A stretch of DNA of 64,000 nt from Neoroseomonas soli (GCF_018129065.1 NZ_JAAEDM010000012.1:24481-88480); one strand, 5' to 3'; positions 53,783-62,943 are shown, counted from the stretch's first letter. The notes: generated by a model not told the origin, from the letters alone. A program made the numbers and translations.

Positions 53783-54619
53783 GTGACGCAGGCCGACAGG
53801 ATCCCCACCGCCGCCGACCGCATCGACCGTGAGAGCGCCCACTGGGACGCGATCGCGGCCGCCGAACTCGCCGAACACGGCGAGGCGCTCCCGGTCCGGC
53901 CCGAGGACCTCCACGACCGCGCCAAGCCCTGGCTGCCCTTCCTCGACCTGCCCGCGCTGACCACCCGGGTTTTCGACCGGCTGGGCGACATGCGCGGCCG
54001 CCGCATCCTCGATCTCGGCACGGGGAACGGCTTCCTCGCCACGGCGCTCGCGCTGCGCGGGGCGGAAGTCGTCGGCGTCGATGTGTCCGGCGCCGCGCTG
54101 GACTTCGCGCGCCAGCGGGCGGAACGCAGCGGCGTCGGCGACCGCGTCACCTTCCGGCAGGCCAGCGCGGAGGAGACGGGGCTGCCCGACGTCTCCTGCG
54201 ATGCGGCCTGCGGCCTCTTCGTCCTGCACCACACGCGGCTCGATGCCGCGGCGGCGGAACTCTCGCGCGTGCTCCGGCCCGGCGCGCCCGCCGCCTTCGT
54301 CGAGACCATGGCCTACAACCCGGTGCTCTCGGCCGCGCGCAGGCTGCTGCCCGGGCGCTTCGGGATCGAGAAGGCGTCGACCGACGACGAGGCGCCGCTC
54401 TCACCCGCCGCGATGCGACGCTTCGGGGAGGTCTTCCAGGGCAGCATCGCCGTGGAATGGCCCGCCGTCGTCTGCGCCCGGATGCTCTGCTACCTGCCCT
54501 TCCTGCGCGGGCGCTTCGCCTCCGGCGTGCTGCGCGCGGCGGATCGCGGCCTCGGCATGGTGCCGGGGATGGGGCGGGCCAGCTATTTCGGGGTCGTCTC
54601 CCTGCGCCGCGGCGGCTGA
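53783..54619 (+). CDS. Class I SAM-dependent methyltransferase (sugar/lipid type)
   Basis: The 278-residue protein has the SAM motif ILDLGTGNGFLATALALRGAEVVGVDVSGAALDFARQRAERSGV (about 75-118) and AACGLFVLHHTRLDAAAAELSRVLRPGAPAAFVE, typical of UbiE/Methyltransf_11-type enzymes. Start: GTG 53783 with GGAG six bases upstream, after a long open frame on the same strand beginning at 53507. It is convergent with the TuaH-like glycosyltransferase. Confidence 0.8.
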   Translation: MTQADRIPTAADRIDRESAHWDAIAAAELAEHGEALPVRPEDLHDRAKPWLPFLDLPALTTRVFDRLGDMRGRRILDLGTGNGFLATALALRGAEVVGVDVSGAALDFARQRAERSGVGDRVTFRQASAEETGLPDVSCDAACGLFVLHHTRLDAAAAELSRVLRPGAPAAFVETMAYNPVLSAARRLLPGRFGIEKASTDDEAPLSPAAMRRFGEVFQGSIAVEWPAVVCARMLCYLPFLRGRFASGVLRAADRGLGMVPGMGRASYFGVVSLRRGG

Positions 54620-54662
54620 TCCACGCTCCGGGATCCCCGCGGGCACGCGCCGTCGCGCGCGG

Positions 54663-55898
54663 TCAGGCGATCGCATCCGATCGGGCGCGGCCCTGGCGCG
54701 CCGGCACGCGGGCGTCGAGCGCGGCTCGGATGATCTCGGCCTTCTGCCGGATGCGCGCGTCCCAGGAATGCGGCGCCACGGCGGCGAGGCGCCGGATGAG
54801 CGCTTCCGGCGGATCGGCGAGCGCCGCCTCGATCGCGGCGATGAAGGCGGCCGGCGTCTCGGCGATGCGGACCACCTCCGCGAGGCGGCGCGCGGCCGGC
54901 ACCGGGGTGCTCACCACCGGGCGCCCGCCGGCCAGGTACTCGTAGCATTTCAGCGCATCGCCCCTGAGCGTGACCTCGTTCAGCGGGAAGGGCATGACGC
55001 AGGCGTCCATGCCCTTGAGGAAGCCGGGGAAGTCCTCGTAGCGCTGCGGCCCGAGGAGGTGGATGTTGGGGCAGTCGGCGAAGACCGACCGGTCGAAGCC
55101 GAACCAGACATAGCCGACGAGGGCGATGCTCCAGTCCGGGCGGCTTTGCGCCACCTGGCGCAGCAGGCCGATGTCGATCTTCCAGGGATCGATGCCGCCG
55201 AGATAGCCGATCACCGGGCCAGGCAGCCGGGCGATCGCCTCGGGCACCGCGGTCTCGGCCAGCAGGGCACGGCCGAAGATCTCGGGCGCCGCGGCGCAGG
55301 GGACCACATGCGTCGCCGGGTTGAAGGCCCGCAGCGGCGCGGCGAGTTCCTCGGTCACGGCCAGTACGATGTCGGCGGCGCGGCAGCTTTCCTCCTCGAG
55401 CGCCAGGACGAGCGCGCGGTGCGCCGCATCGCGCGCCATCGCGGCATCGAAGTCGACCGATTCGAAGATGCGAAGGCGCGCCGGGAAGTGCCGGAACAGC
55501 GCCGCCGAATTGTAGAGCGGCGACCACAGGATCGGGTCGCGGAAGCCGAGCCGCCGCGCGGCGCCGCGCAGCAGCCACGCGAGGATGACGCCGTTCGCCT
55601 CCGAGGCGAGGCGCCAGCGCGTGAGGCCCGGCACCCCGACCGCCGGGGGGCGGTAGGTCCAGAGGTTGTCCGCCACTTCCTCGATGCTCGGCCGCGCCTC
55701 GAGGCGGCGCTCCTGCCAGCGCGCGGTGCGCCGCAGCGTGATCCAGGACCCGAAGGGCTCGACGTAGAGCACCCGGTTCGCCCGGGCGAAGCCGCGCGCC
55801 GTATAGGCGGTCACGCTCTGGATCACGCCCCATTCGGCGGGGCCGAGGATGACGATGTCGGCGCCCTCGAGCGCCAGGCCCTGCCCGTCGGTCTGCAT
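54663..55898 (-). CDS. TuaH-like glycosyltransferase (GT4/GT1 superfamily)
   Basis: The 411-residue protein begins MQTDGQGLALEGADIVILGPAEWGVIQSVTAYTARGFARANRVLYVEPFGSW and has ILWSPLYNSAALFRHFPARLRIFESVDFDAAMA, IGYLGGIDPWKIDIGLLRQVAQSRPDWSIALVG and GMDACVMPFPLNEVTLRGDALKCYEYLAGGRPVVSTPV, the GT-B pattern of TuaH/WsaC-like enzymes. I started it at ATG 55898, since the upstream 123 codons of the open frame overlap the divergent gene region. It faces right-to-left, opposite to the rest of the locus. Confidence 0.85.
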   Translation of the reverse strand: MQTDGQGLALEGADIVILGPAEWGVIQSVTAYTARGFARANRVLYVEPFGSWITLRRTARWQERRLEARPSIEEVADNLWTYRPPAVGVPGLTRWRLASEANGVILAWLLRGAARRLGFRDPILWSPLYNSAALFRHFPARLRIFESVDFDAAMARDAAHRALVLALEEESCRAADIVLAVTEELAAPLRAFNPATHVVPCAAAPEIFGRALLAETAVPEAIARLPGPVIGYLGGIDPWKIDIGLLRQVAQSRPDWSIALVGYVWFGFDRSVFADCPNIHLLGPQRYEDFPGFLKGMDACVMPFPLNEVTLRGDALKCYEYLAGGRPVVSTPVPAARRLAEVVRIAETPAAFIAAIEAALADPPEALIRRLAAVAPHSWDARIRQKAEIIRAALDARVPARQGRARSDAIA

Positions 55899-56193
55899 CG
55901 CTTGCGCGCCGCCTTTCCCGCTTCCGCCGTGGCCGCCCGCGGGACCGCCACAGGTCGCGATGGGCGGATGGTGCGCGGACCGCAACGATCGGGCAACTCG
56001 AAGGCGCATCCCGCCGATGCCCGCCCTCCGCACCTGCGAAGTTCTGTTGTGCGCCGCGTCGTCATCCTCCAAGAATGCAACGGGGCCGGCACGATCGCTC
56101 GCGGGGCCCGGCGCGGGCGGTGATCCTGGTCGTATGACGGCCGGCGTGCCCGGGGCCCCTAGTGCGACGTCTGCGACCCGGCGAGGCGTACAT
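55899..56193. other. Divergent intergenic region
   Basis: Nearly 300 bases between the divergent starts of the TuaH-like and Wzz-like genes. It should hold two promoters, but I cannot point to convincing -35/-10 pairs. The Wzz frame is open through part of it (in-frame ATG at 56134). Confidence 0.35.
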
Positions 56194-57762
56194 ATGGAAG
56201 GCGGCGGAACCACCGTTATCGGAAGGCCCCCCAAGACGACGTGGCTTCCCTCCGACCTGCTCGGCATCCTCGCGCTGGCGCGGCGATACTGGGTGCTCGC
56301 GCTCGGCTGCGGCTTCGCCGGCGCGGTTGCACTTCTGGCCGCCGCCGTGCTGATCGGCGGGCCGAGCTATGTCGTCAGCGCCAAGATCATGGTGAACCTG
56401 GGGCCCGAGATGGTGGGCTCGCCCCTGCTCGCGACCCTGCAGGGCACGCCCGCGGCTCCCGCCATGCTGCGGCCGGAGGATTCCACCACCGGGGTCGAGA
56501 TCTTCAACAACCCCCGCCTGATCCGGGAAACCGTCGAGAGCCTGGGCCCCGACTTCTTCGCCGATGAGCCACCCGGGACCCTGCTGCAGCGCGTCAAGCA
56601 CGCCGGGAGGCAGGCGATCCGCGCGGTCCAGGGTGCGCTGAGGGAAGCCACGATCGCACTCGGCCTGCGCCCGCGCATCACCGAGACCGAGCGCATGACG
56701 CTCGCGATCGGCGCGGCGCTGCGCGTCGAGCCGGTGCGGCGGACCGACATCATCGATGTCACGCTCGCCTTTCCCGATCCGCGGGCGGGGGAGCTGATCC
56801 TCGGCCGCTTCATCGACCTCGCCCTGGCGGGGCATGTCCGGGCCTACCGCCTGCCCGGCGTCACCGAGTTCCTGCGCGATGCGCTCGCCGAACGCCGCGC
56901 CGAGCTGCGCGCCGCCGAGGACCGCCTGCTCGCGCTGCGCACGAGGCGAGAAAATCCCGTCTGGTCGGCAGCCGAGCAGCGCCCGGTGCTGATCCGCTCC
57001 GAGGCCGAGTTGCAGCAGCAATTGCGCCAGGAGCACACGGCGATCGCGGCGACCGAGGCCGAGATCGGCAGGGCCGAGGCCGCCCTCGCGGGCCTGCCGG
57101 ACGAGATCGAGCTCGGCCGCGTCCGCTCCCGCAATGCGGAGACCGATGCGCTGCGCGGCCGTCTCGTGCAGCTTCGCCTCGACCGCGTCGCGCAGGAGGC
57201 GCGCTACGGGGAGAACAGCCCCGAGATCAACGACATCCGCCGCCAGACCGAGGCGTTGGTGGCGCTGCTCGGGTCCGAGGAGCCCTACCGCATCGACCAG
57301 ATCACGACGGGCATCAACCAGCTCCATCAGTCGCTGGACCGCGACCTGGTCGGGAAGCGCATCCTGCTCGAAGGCCAGCGCGGCCGCGCCCGGCAGCTCG
57401 AGGCGGAGATCGCCCGGCTGCGCGGCCAGATGGGGGAGATGGAGGCCGCCGCGGTCGAGATCGCCGTGCTGGAGCAGACCGTCGCGCGGCTCACCCGCGC
57501 AATCGAGCTCTACCAGAACGGCTACGAGAACGCCCGCATCGCCGAGACGATGTCCGCGGTGCGGCTTTCCGGCCTGCGCGTCGTGATGCCGCCGACGGCC
57601 GAGATCATCCCCTCCTCGCCCTCGATCAGGAAGATCGGGATGCTCGGCTTCGCCGCCGGGCTGATGATGGCGCTCGGCCTCATCCTGTTCCGCGAATACC
57701 GTGCGGCCATGGGCCCGCCGGATGGCGGCGGGGCGCAGACGGTGCGGGGGGAGGCGGCATGA
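56194..57762 (+). CDS. Wzz-type polysaccharide chain-length/export protein (PCP family)
   Basis: The 522-residue protein has two membrane helices bracketing a long periplasmic region: N-terminal RRYWVLALGCGFAGAVALLAAAVLI (about 29-53) and C-terminal IGMLGFAAGLMMALGLILF (about 480-500). The middle is helical and coiled-coil rich (about 220-430; FLRDALAERRAELRAAEDRLLAL, RLVQLRLDRVAQEARYG). There is no C-terminal tyrosine kinase domain, so it is the kinase-free form. It should set the length of, or help export, the polysaccharide. ATG 56194 chosen; an in-frame ATG at 56134 adds 20 residues. Confidence 0.85.
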   Translation: MEGGGTTVIGRPPKTTWLPSDLLGILALARRYWVLALGCGFAGAVALLAAAVLIGGPSYVVSAKIMVNLGPEMVGSPLLATLQGTPAAPAMLRPEDSTTGVEIFNNPRLIRETVESLGPDFFADEPPGTLLQRVKHAGRQAIRAVQGALREATIALGLRPRITETERMTLAIGAALRVEPVRRTDIIDVTLAFPDPRAGELILGRFIDLALAGHVRAYRLPGVTEFLRDALAERRAELRAAEDRLLALRTRRENPVWSAAEQRPVLIRSEAELQQQLRQEHTAIAATEAEIGRAEAALAGLPDEIELGRVRSRNAETDALRGRLVQLRLDRVAQEARYGENSPEINDIRRQTEALVALLGSEEPYRIDQITTGINQLHQSLDRDLVGKRILLEGQRGRARQLEAEIARLRGQMGEMEAAAVEIAVLEQTVARLTRAIELYQNGYENARIAETMSAVRLSGLRVVMPPTAEIIPSSPSIRKIGMLGFAAGLMMALGLILFREYRAAMGPPDGGGAQTVRGEAA

Positions 57763-57799
57763 GGCGCGGCGCCGCCCCGGCCTCGCGGTGCGTCCGGCC

Positions 57800-58780
57800 A
57801 TGACCACGCGGCCGCGCATCACGGTCGCCGTCCCGAACTACAACACGGCGCATTGGCTGCCGGGCGCCATCGACAGCGTGCTGGCGCAGCGTTTCGCGGA
57901 TTTCGAGTTGCTGGTGCTCGACAATGCCTCGACCGATGACAGCCTCGCCGTCGTCGCGCGCTACGACGACCCGCGCATCGTCTGCCACGTCAACGAGCGC
58001 AACCTCGGCTTCGCCGGCAATATCCGCGTCGGCTGCGAGCGCGCGCGGGGCGACTACGTCATCTTCCTCGGCACCGACGACATCCTGCTGCCCGACTTCC
58101 TCGACGAGATGGTTGCCTTCCTCGACGCCGAGCCGGGATGTTCCATGGTGCACGGCGCCGCGGCCTGGATCGACGCCGAGGGCCGGCGCTTCGGCCGCTC
58201 CGACCCGGGCTGGGCCCGCATCACCCCGGGGGCGGAGGCGATGCTTGGCGCCTTCCGCGACGGCTTCTGCTTCACCACCATGGTGATGCGCACGGCGGCG
58301 ATCCGCGCCACCGGCCCCTTCGACGAGCGCTGGCGCGAGGTCATCGACCTCTGGCTGTTCTGCCGGATGTGCCTCGCCGGCGACATCGGGCATCTCGACC
58401 GCATCCTGGTCGAGTACCGCATCCACCCGCAGGCGATGTCCCAGGTGATGGGCCGGAGCAACCTGATGTTCCGCCGCCAGCTGGCGGCGGCGCGGGAGTG
58501 CTTCGCCTGGCCCGGGACGGCGGCGATCGGGGCCGCGCACCATCTGCGCGAGGCGGAACTCCAGTGCGCGCGCACCGCCTTCGAGGTGCTGCACACGAGC
58601 CGGGGCGAAGGCTACGGCCGCTACTTCGCGAGCATGGCCGAGATCCTGCGCGAAGTGCCCGCGGTGCTGCTGCGGCCGGCGACCTGGGCGCGCATCGGCT
58701 TCGGGCTGCTGCCGCGTCCGGCGATCGAGGCGCTGGCGCGGCTGCGCGCGCGCCGGGCGGTCGCGCGGCAGGACGCCTGA
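57800..58780 (+). CDS. GT2 family glycosyltransferase
   Basis: The 326-residue protein has the GT2 pattern: ITVAVPNYNTAHWLPGAIDSVLAQRFADFELLVLDNASTDDS (about 7-48), the metal site FLGTDDILLPDFLDEM (about 92-107), and the acceptor-region WREVIDLWLFCRMCLAGDIGHLDRILVEYRIHPQ. It adds a sugar to a lipid-linked intermediate on the cytoplasmic face. Start ATG 57800 follows the Wzz stop by 37 bases. The stop TGA shares a base with the next ATG. Confidence 0.9.
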   Translation: MTTRPRITVAVPNYNTAHWLPGAIDSVLAQRFADFELLVLDNASTDDSLAVVARYDDPRIVCHVNERNLGFAGNIRVGCERARGDYVIFLGTDDILLPDFLDEMVAFLDAEPGCSMVHGAAAWIDAEGRRFGRSDPGWARITPGAEAMLGAFRDGFCFTTMVMRTAAIRATGPFDERWREVIDLWLFCRMCLAGDIGHLDRILVEYRIHPQAMSQVMGRSNLMFRRQLAAARECFAWPGTAAIGAAHHLREAELQCARTAFEVLHTSRGEGYGRYFASMAEILREVPAVLLRPATWARIGFGLLPRPAIEALARLRARRAVARQDA

Positions 58781-60099
58781 TGCCTCGGCGCGTGGCCCGC
58801 GACGCTCTGCTCGTGATCGGCGGCCGGATCGGGTTCGTTGGCCTCTGGTTCGTCGCGGTGCTGCTGGTCTATCGCGGCCTCGGCGCCGACGAGGCGGGGC
58901 TCGCCGAGGCCGGCCGCTTCGCGGTCGCCATCGCCTGCGTGAAGATCGCCTCGGGGTGCATCGTCGATCCGGGCGATGTCGCGCTGATGCGCCGCGCGCC
59001 CACCCTCCTGAGGAGCGACGCCGAGGCGGCCCACCGGCTCCTGCGCGCGGCCTTCCTCCTCCGGCTCGTGGCCACGCTCGTGGTGGCCGCGGCGCTGCTT
59101 GCCTTCGCGGCGGGGTTCGGCCGGCGCCTCGTCGGTGGCGGCGGGGCGGTCGCGCCGCTGATGGGCCTGATCGTCGCGGCGATCCTCGCCGACATGCTGT
59201 TCCGCTCGGTGCTGGTGGTGCTGCAGGCGGCGGAGCGCTTCCCCGCGCTGGTCCTGCTTGAAGGTGCGCTGCAGGTCTCGCGCCTGCTCGCGATCCTGCT
59301 GCTCCTGGCGGCGGGGGCGATGACGGTCGAGCGCGTGCTCGTCGCCTATGCCGGCGCCGGCTTCCTCGCCGGCCTGGCCGGCGCGGCGCTGCTGTTGCCG
59401 CGCGCGCTCTTCGCCTCCGCCGGGATCGACCGGGCGGATGTGCGCGACCTCGTCGGCTTTCTCAAGTGGATGGTGCCGGCGATGGTGCTCGCCGCCTTCA
59501 ACGAGCGGCTCGACATCCTGCTGGTCTATGCGTTCAAGGGCGCCGACGCGGCCGGCCGCTACGGCGCGATGCTGACGCTCGCCGTGGTGCCGGACCTGGT
59601 GGCGGGCTGCCTCGCCGCGATCGTGCAGCCGCGCATCGCGCGCATGCTCGCCGAGGGCAGCTACGGCGAGACCCTCAGGCGCTTCCTGACCGTCGCGCTG
59701 CCCGGGGCCGTGCTCTGCTTCCTCGTCGCGCTGCTGGCCGGGCCGACCGTCATCCCCCTCGTGCTCGGCGCGGGCTATGCGCCCGGCGTGCCGGCCTTCC
59801 TCTGGCTGCTGGCGGGCACGCTGTTCTGGCTGGCCGTGACGCCGCTGCCGATGTCGCTCGTCGCCGTCCATGCCCCCGCGCGCATCGCGCTGGTCACGAT
59901 CGGGCAGACGGCGATCATCGTCACCGGCGCGGTCGCGCTCCTGCCGCCGTTCGGGCCGGTCGGCATGGCGCAGGCCGTCTGCGCCATGCGCGTCGGCGTC
60001 GCCCTCGCGCTGCTCGTCATGGCGCATCGGATGGCCCGCCCGCCGCGGGCGGTTCCGCTGCCGACGGGGGAGGGGCCATGGGCAAGCACGGGGCGGTGA
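58780..60099 (+). CDS. Wzx-type polysaccharide flippase (MOP superfamily)
   Basis: The 439-residue protein has about twelve to fourteen hydrophobic helices (for example VIGGRIGFVGLWFVAVLLVYRGLG, WMVPAMVLAAFNERLDILLVYAFKG, LPGAVLCFLVALLAGPTVIPLVLG). The residue pattern matches the O-antigen/teichoic acid flippase family, which moves lipid-linked repeat units across the membrane. The start overlaps the preceding stop by one base (TGATG), and its end overlaps the next ORF by 22 bases. Confidence 0.88.
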   Translation: MPRRVARDALLVIGGRIGFVGLWFVAVLLVYRGLGADEAGLAEAGRFAVAIACVKIASGCIVDPGDVALMRRAPTLLRSDAEAAHRLLRAAFLLRLVATLVVAAALLAFAAGFGRRLVGGGGAVAPLMGLIVAAILADMLFRSVLVVLQAAERFPALVLLEGALQVSRLLAILLLLAAGAMTVERVLVAYAGAGFLAGLAGAALLLPRALFASAGIDRADVRDLVGFLKWMVPAMVLAAFNERLDILLVYAFKGADAAGRYGAMLTLAVVPDLVAGCLAAIVQPRIARMLAEGSYGETLRRFLTVALPGAVLCFLVALLAGPTVIPLVLGAGYAPGVPAFLWLLAGTLFWLAVTPLPMSLVAVHAPARIALVTIGQTAIIVTGAVALLPPFGPVGMAQAVCAMRVGVALALLVMAHRMARPPRAVPLPTGEGPWASTGR

Positions 60100-60755
60100 T
60101 CCCGTTCGGCGTCGGCTTCGGCCTGTTCTCGGCCGCGGCGGTGGCCGGGCCGGCGATCGCGGCGGGCGGCGTGCTGGCCGTCGCCCTGGCCGCGGCGATC
60201 TACGGCTGGCCGGTCGTCGGGCTCTGCCTCATGGTGCTCTCGGGCACGGCGCTGCAGATTCTCGGCAGCGAGCACATCACCGGCCTGCCGCTCAGCCTCG
60301 GCAAGATTGCCGGCGGGGCGACGGTCTCGATCTGGCTTCTCCGCAGCGTCGTCCGGCGTATCCCGGCCACCTGGTCGCCGCAGGTGATCGCCCTGGCCGG
60401 CTTCCTCCTCGCGGTCTGGGCCAGCGGCTTCGTCTCGCCGGACCCGGCGGAATCGCGTGAGGGCCTGTTCCGCTACATCCAGCTCGCGCTGCTCACCGTC
60501 ATGATCGCGAACATCGCCGGCGACCTCGCGCTCGCGATCGAGGACGGGCGCGACGGGCTGCTCGTCGATGTCGGCTCCACCGCCTCGCTCGGCGCCGCGG
60601 TGGAGCGACTGGCGCGCGCGCCCGAACTCCGCGCGGCGCTGGGCGCGGCCGGCCACCGGACGCTGGCCGAGCGCTTCTCCCCCGCCGCGATGTTGCGCCA
60701 GCTCGAGGGCTTCTGCGCCATGCTGGCCGAGGAGGAGGCGCGGCGTGGCCGGTGA
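60078..60755 (+). pseudogene. Chimeric ORF: start of an O-antigen polymerase/ligase-like membrane protein fused in frame to a GT4 glycosyltransferase tail
   Basis: The 225-residue frame begins with several membrane helices (VGFGLFSAAAVAGPAIAAGGVLAVALAAAIYGWPVVGLCLMVLS, then LPLSLGKIAGGATVSIWLLRSVVRR and PQVIALAGFLLAVWASGFVSPDPAESREGLFRYIQLALLTVMIANIAGD) as in Wzy/WaaL-type proteins, which normally run to about 400-450 residues. From about residue 153 the sequence becomes AIEDGRDGLLVDVGSTASLGAAVERLARAPELRAAL ... ERFSPAAMLRQLEGF, the C-terminal tail of a GT4 enzyme. The junction lies near 60522-60540. An in-frame deletion between two neighbouring genes explains it; neither half has a full active site. 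ATG 60078 follows AGGGG. Confidence 0.7.
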
Positions 60756-60915
60756 GCGGAACCCTGTCGTCTGCCTGCCTCCGAATGGCAGGACCGACGT
60801 CTCAGCCATCACGCTTGTGCGTCCGATTGGGGCGCGAGGTCCGGACCGCCGCGACGCCCATGCGCGCGAGGCGCGCGCCCTCTTCGACGACGCCTCGGCC
60901 GGACCATTCGCATGA
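60745..60915 (+). CDS. Small ORF between the chimeric gene and a GT2 gene
   Basis: A 56-codon frame beginning GTG 60745 with GGAGGAGG six bases upstream, overlapping the chimeric ORF by 11 bases and the next gene by four (ATGA). The product contains NPVVCLPPNGRTDVSAITLV and then a charged stretch. It may be the start of a truncated gene or a small protein; no family recognised. Confidence 0.4.
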   Translation: MAGERNPVVCLPPNGRTDVSAITLVRPIGARGPDRRDAHAREARALFDDASAGPFA

Positions 60916-61712
60916 GCGGCGCCGCGCCCGACCTCTCCGTCGTCGTCGTCAGCCACGGGCACGAGGCGATGCTGCCGCGCTGCCTCGGCTCGCTGGCCCC
61001 GGCGCTGGACGGGCTCAGCGCCGAGATGCTGGTCATCGACAACCTGCCCTCGGGTGGCGCTGCGGCGGCGCTCGCGGGCCTGCCTGCGCGGGTCGTTGGC
61101 AACGCCGTCCCCCTCGGCTTCGCAGCCAACGTCAACCGGGGCGCGGCGGCGACGACCGGGCGCCACCTGCTCTTCCTCAACCCCGATACGGAGCACCGGG
61201 CGGGTCGCATCGCGGAGGCGCTCGACTTCCTGGCGGCGCGGCCCCGGATCGGCCTGCTCGGCTGCACCCTGCTGGAGGAGGACGGCTCGCCGCAGCAGAG
61301 CTTCCGCCGCTTCCCGTCGCCGGCGGTGCCGATCGCGCGCGGCCTCGGCGCCGATCGCTGGCCGTGGCGCCCCGCCTGGTACCGGCGCGCCATGATGGTC
61401 GGGCAGGCCGGGGAGGAGCCCTTTCCTGTCGACTGGATCTTCGGGGCATTCCTGTTGATGCGGCGCGCCGACTTCGAGCGCGTCGGCGGCATGGATGAGG
61501 GCTACCGCCTCTACTACGAGGACATCGACCTGGCCTGGCGGCTGCGGCGGCTGGGGCTCGCGACCTGGGTCCATCCGGGGCTGCGCTTCCTGCACGCGCA
61601 CCAGCGCGCCAGCGCGAAGCGGCCCTTCAGCCGCGCCTGGCGCTGGCACGTCGCGGGTGCGCTGCGCTATTTCGCGCGGACGGCCGGGCGGCGGCCGGAC
61701 CCGGAGGCGTGA
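60912..61712 (+). CDS. GT2 family glycosyltransferase (rhamnosyltransferase-like)
   Basis: The 266-residue protein has LSVVVVSHGHEAMLPRCLGSLAP (about 8-30), a DN site AEMLVIDNLPSGG, LGFAANVNRGAAATTGRHLLFLNPDTE and the acceptor-recognition region DWIFGAFLLMRRADFERVGGMDEGYRLYYEDIDLAWRLRRLG. This is the WbbL/rhamnosyltransferase-like GT2 group. Its ATG overlaps the small upstream ORF (ATGA). Confidence 0.9.
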   Translation: MSGAAPDLSVVVVSHGHEAMLPRCLGSLAPALDGLSAEMLVIDNLPSGGAAAALAGLPARVVGNAVPLGFAANVNRGAAATTGRHLLFLNPDTEHRAGRIAEALDFLAARPRIGLLGCTLLEEDGSPQQSFRRFPSPAVPIARGLGADRWPWRPAWYRRAMMVGQAGEEPFPVDWIFGAFLLMRRADFERVGGMDEGYRLYYEDIDLAWRLRRLGLATWVHPGLRFLHAHQRASAKRPFSRAWRWHVAGALRYFARTAGRRPDPEA

Positions 61713-61805
61713 GCGACGGGGCAGGGGGGCTTTCCCGCAGGCCGGGCGTGCCCGCGGGGCCGGCGCCGTGGCAGGATGGCCGCGGCACGGAAGGGAGACC
61801 CCCCA

Positions 61806-62909
61806 ATGACCCGCCCGCTCCGCCTGTTCCCCGCCTTTGCCGCGGCCCTCCTGACCCTGCCGCCGGGCGCGGAGGCGGCGCCGCAATGCCGCTTCCCCGC
61901 CCCCTGGACGCGGATCGAGCCGCCGGCGCGCACCGCCGCCGGCACGCCGCTCAGCCCCTTGCGCATCGCCGCGGATCCTTCGGTCCTGCGCCGGGGCGCC
62001 CGCTACGAGATGTGGTTCACCAATGCCGATAGCCGCCAGCGCACCGGCATCGCCCGCGCCGAGAGCACCGACGGGCGCATCTGGACGGTCTGGCGCAGCC
62101 CCACCAACCCCGACCCGGTGATGGACTTGGTGCTCGCCGCGCCGGCTGGTGGCTGGGACGCGCCGGGGCTGGAGACGGCGAACGTGCTGGTCGGACCGGA
62201 TGGGCTCTACCGCATGTACTACACGGGAAACCGGGCGCCGCAGGGCAGCGTGACCTTCGCGATCGGCCTCGCCACCTCGCCCGACGGCATCCGCTGGGCG
62301 CGGCGGAACGCCCCGGTGCTCGAGGCGGCGAACGACTGGGAGCGCCCGATCTGCGCGCAGCCGGGCGACCCATCCTCCTGCCGCATGGGCGGCGTGCTGG
62401 AGCCGAGCGTGCTCCACGACGCGGCGGCCGGGCTCTACCGGATGTGGTATGTCGGCCTCGGCGAGCCGTCGGACAGTTTCCGCAGCTTCCGCATCGGCCA
62501 CGCCACCTCCCCGGACGGCGTCACCTGGACGCGGCGGGCCTCGCCCGTCCTGGCGCTCGGGCCGCGCGGCAGCTGGGACGAGATGTGGACGAGCCACGTC
62601 AACGTCGTCGCCGACCCTGGCGGCGGCTACCACATGTTCTATTTCGGCAGCGCGCCGGGGGATTATCGCGACGGCATCGAGATGCAGCGCGGCTCCATCG
62701 GCCACGCCTACAGCGCCGACGGCATCACCTGGGAGCGCAACCCGGCCAACCCGATCCTCGCGCCGCGTGCGAACCAGGTGGACGCCTGGACCCTCGGCGG
62801 CCCGACCGCGGTGGTGGAGAGCGGCCGGATCCGCCTCTGGTACTTCGGCAACCGGACGAGCGGCCTCGCCTCGGACATCGTCATGGCCGAGGCGGCCTGC
62901 GGGCCATGA
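61806..62909 (+). CDS. Secreted GH43-like five-bladed propeller protein
   Basis: The 367-residue protein has a signal peptide (MTRPLRLFPAFAAALLTLPPGAEA) and repeats of the glycoside-hydrolase-like propeller: PSVLRRGARYEMWFTNADSRQRTGIARAESTDG, GLYRMYYTGNRAPQGSVTFAIGLATSPDGIRW, YRMWYVGLGEPSDSFRSFRIGHATSPDGVTW and SGRIRLWYFGNRTSGLASDIVMAEA. The family includes arabinanases and polysaccharide-binding propellers; the catalytic acids are not clear, so it may bind or modify the exported glycan. AAGGGAG precedes ATG 61806. Confidence 0.75.
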   Translation: MTRPLRLFPAFAAALLTLPPGAEAAPQCRFPAPWTRIEPPARTAAGTPLSPLRIAADPSVLRRGARYEMWFTNADSRQRTGIARAESTDGRIWTVWRSPTNPDPVMDLVLAAPAGGWDAPGLETANVLVGPDGLYRMYYTGNRAPQGSVTFAIGLATSPDGIRWARRNAPVLEAANDWERPICAQPGDPSSCRMGGVLEPSVLHDAAAGLYRMWYVGLGEPSDSFRSFRIGHATSPDGVTWTRRASPVLALGPRGSWDEMWTSHVNVVADPGGGYHMFYFGSAPGDYRDGIEMQRGSIGHAYSADGITWERNPANPILAPRANQVDAWTLGGPTAVVESGRIRLWYFGNRTSGLASDIVMAEAACGP

Positions 62910-62943
62910 AGCCGGGCGGCACCATGCGGCGGCGCGCGTGCGC

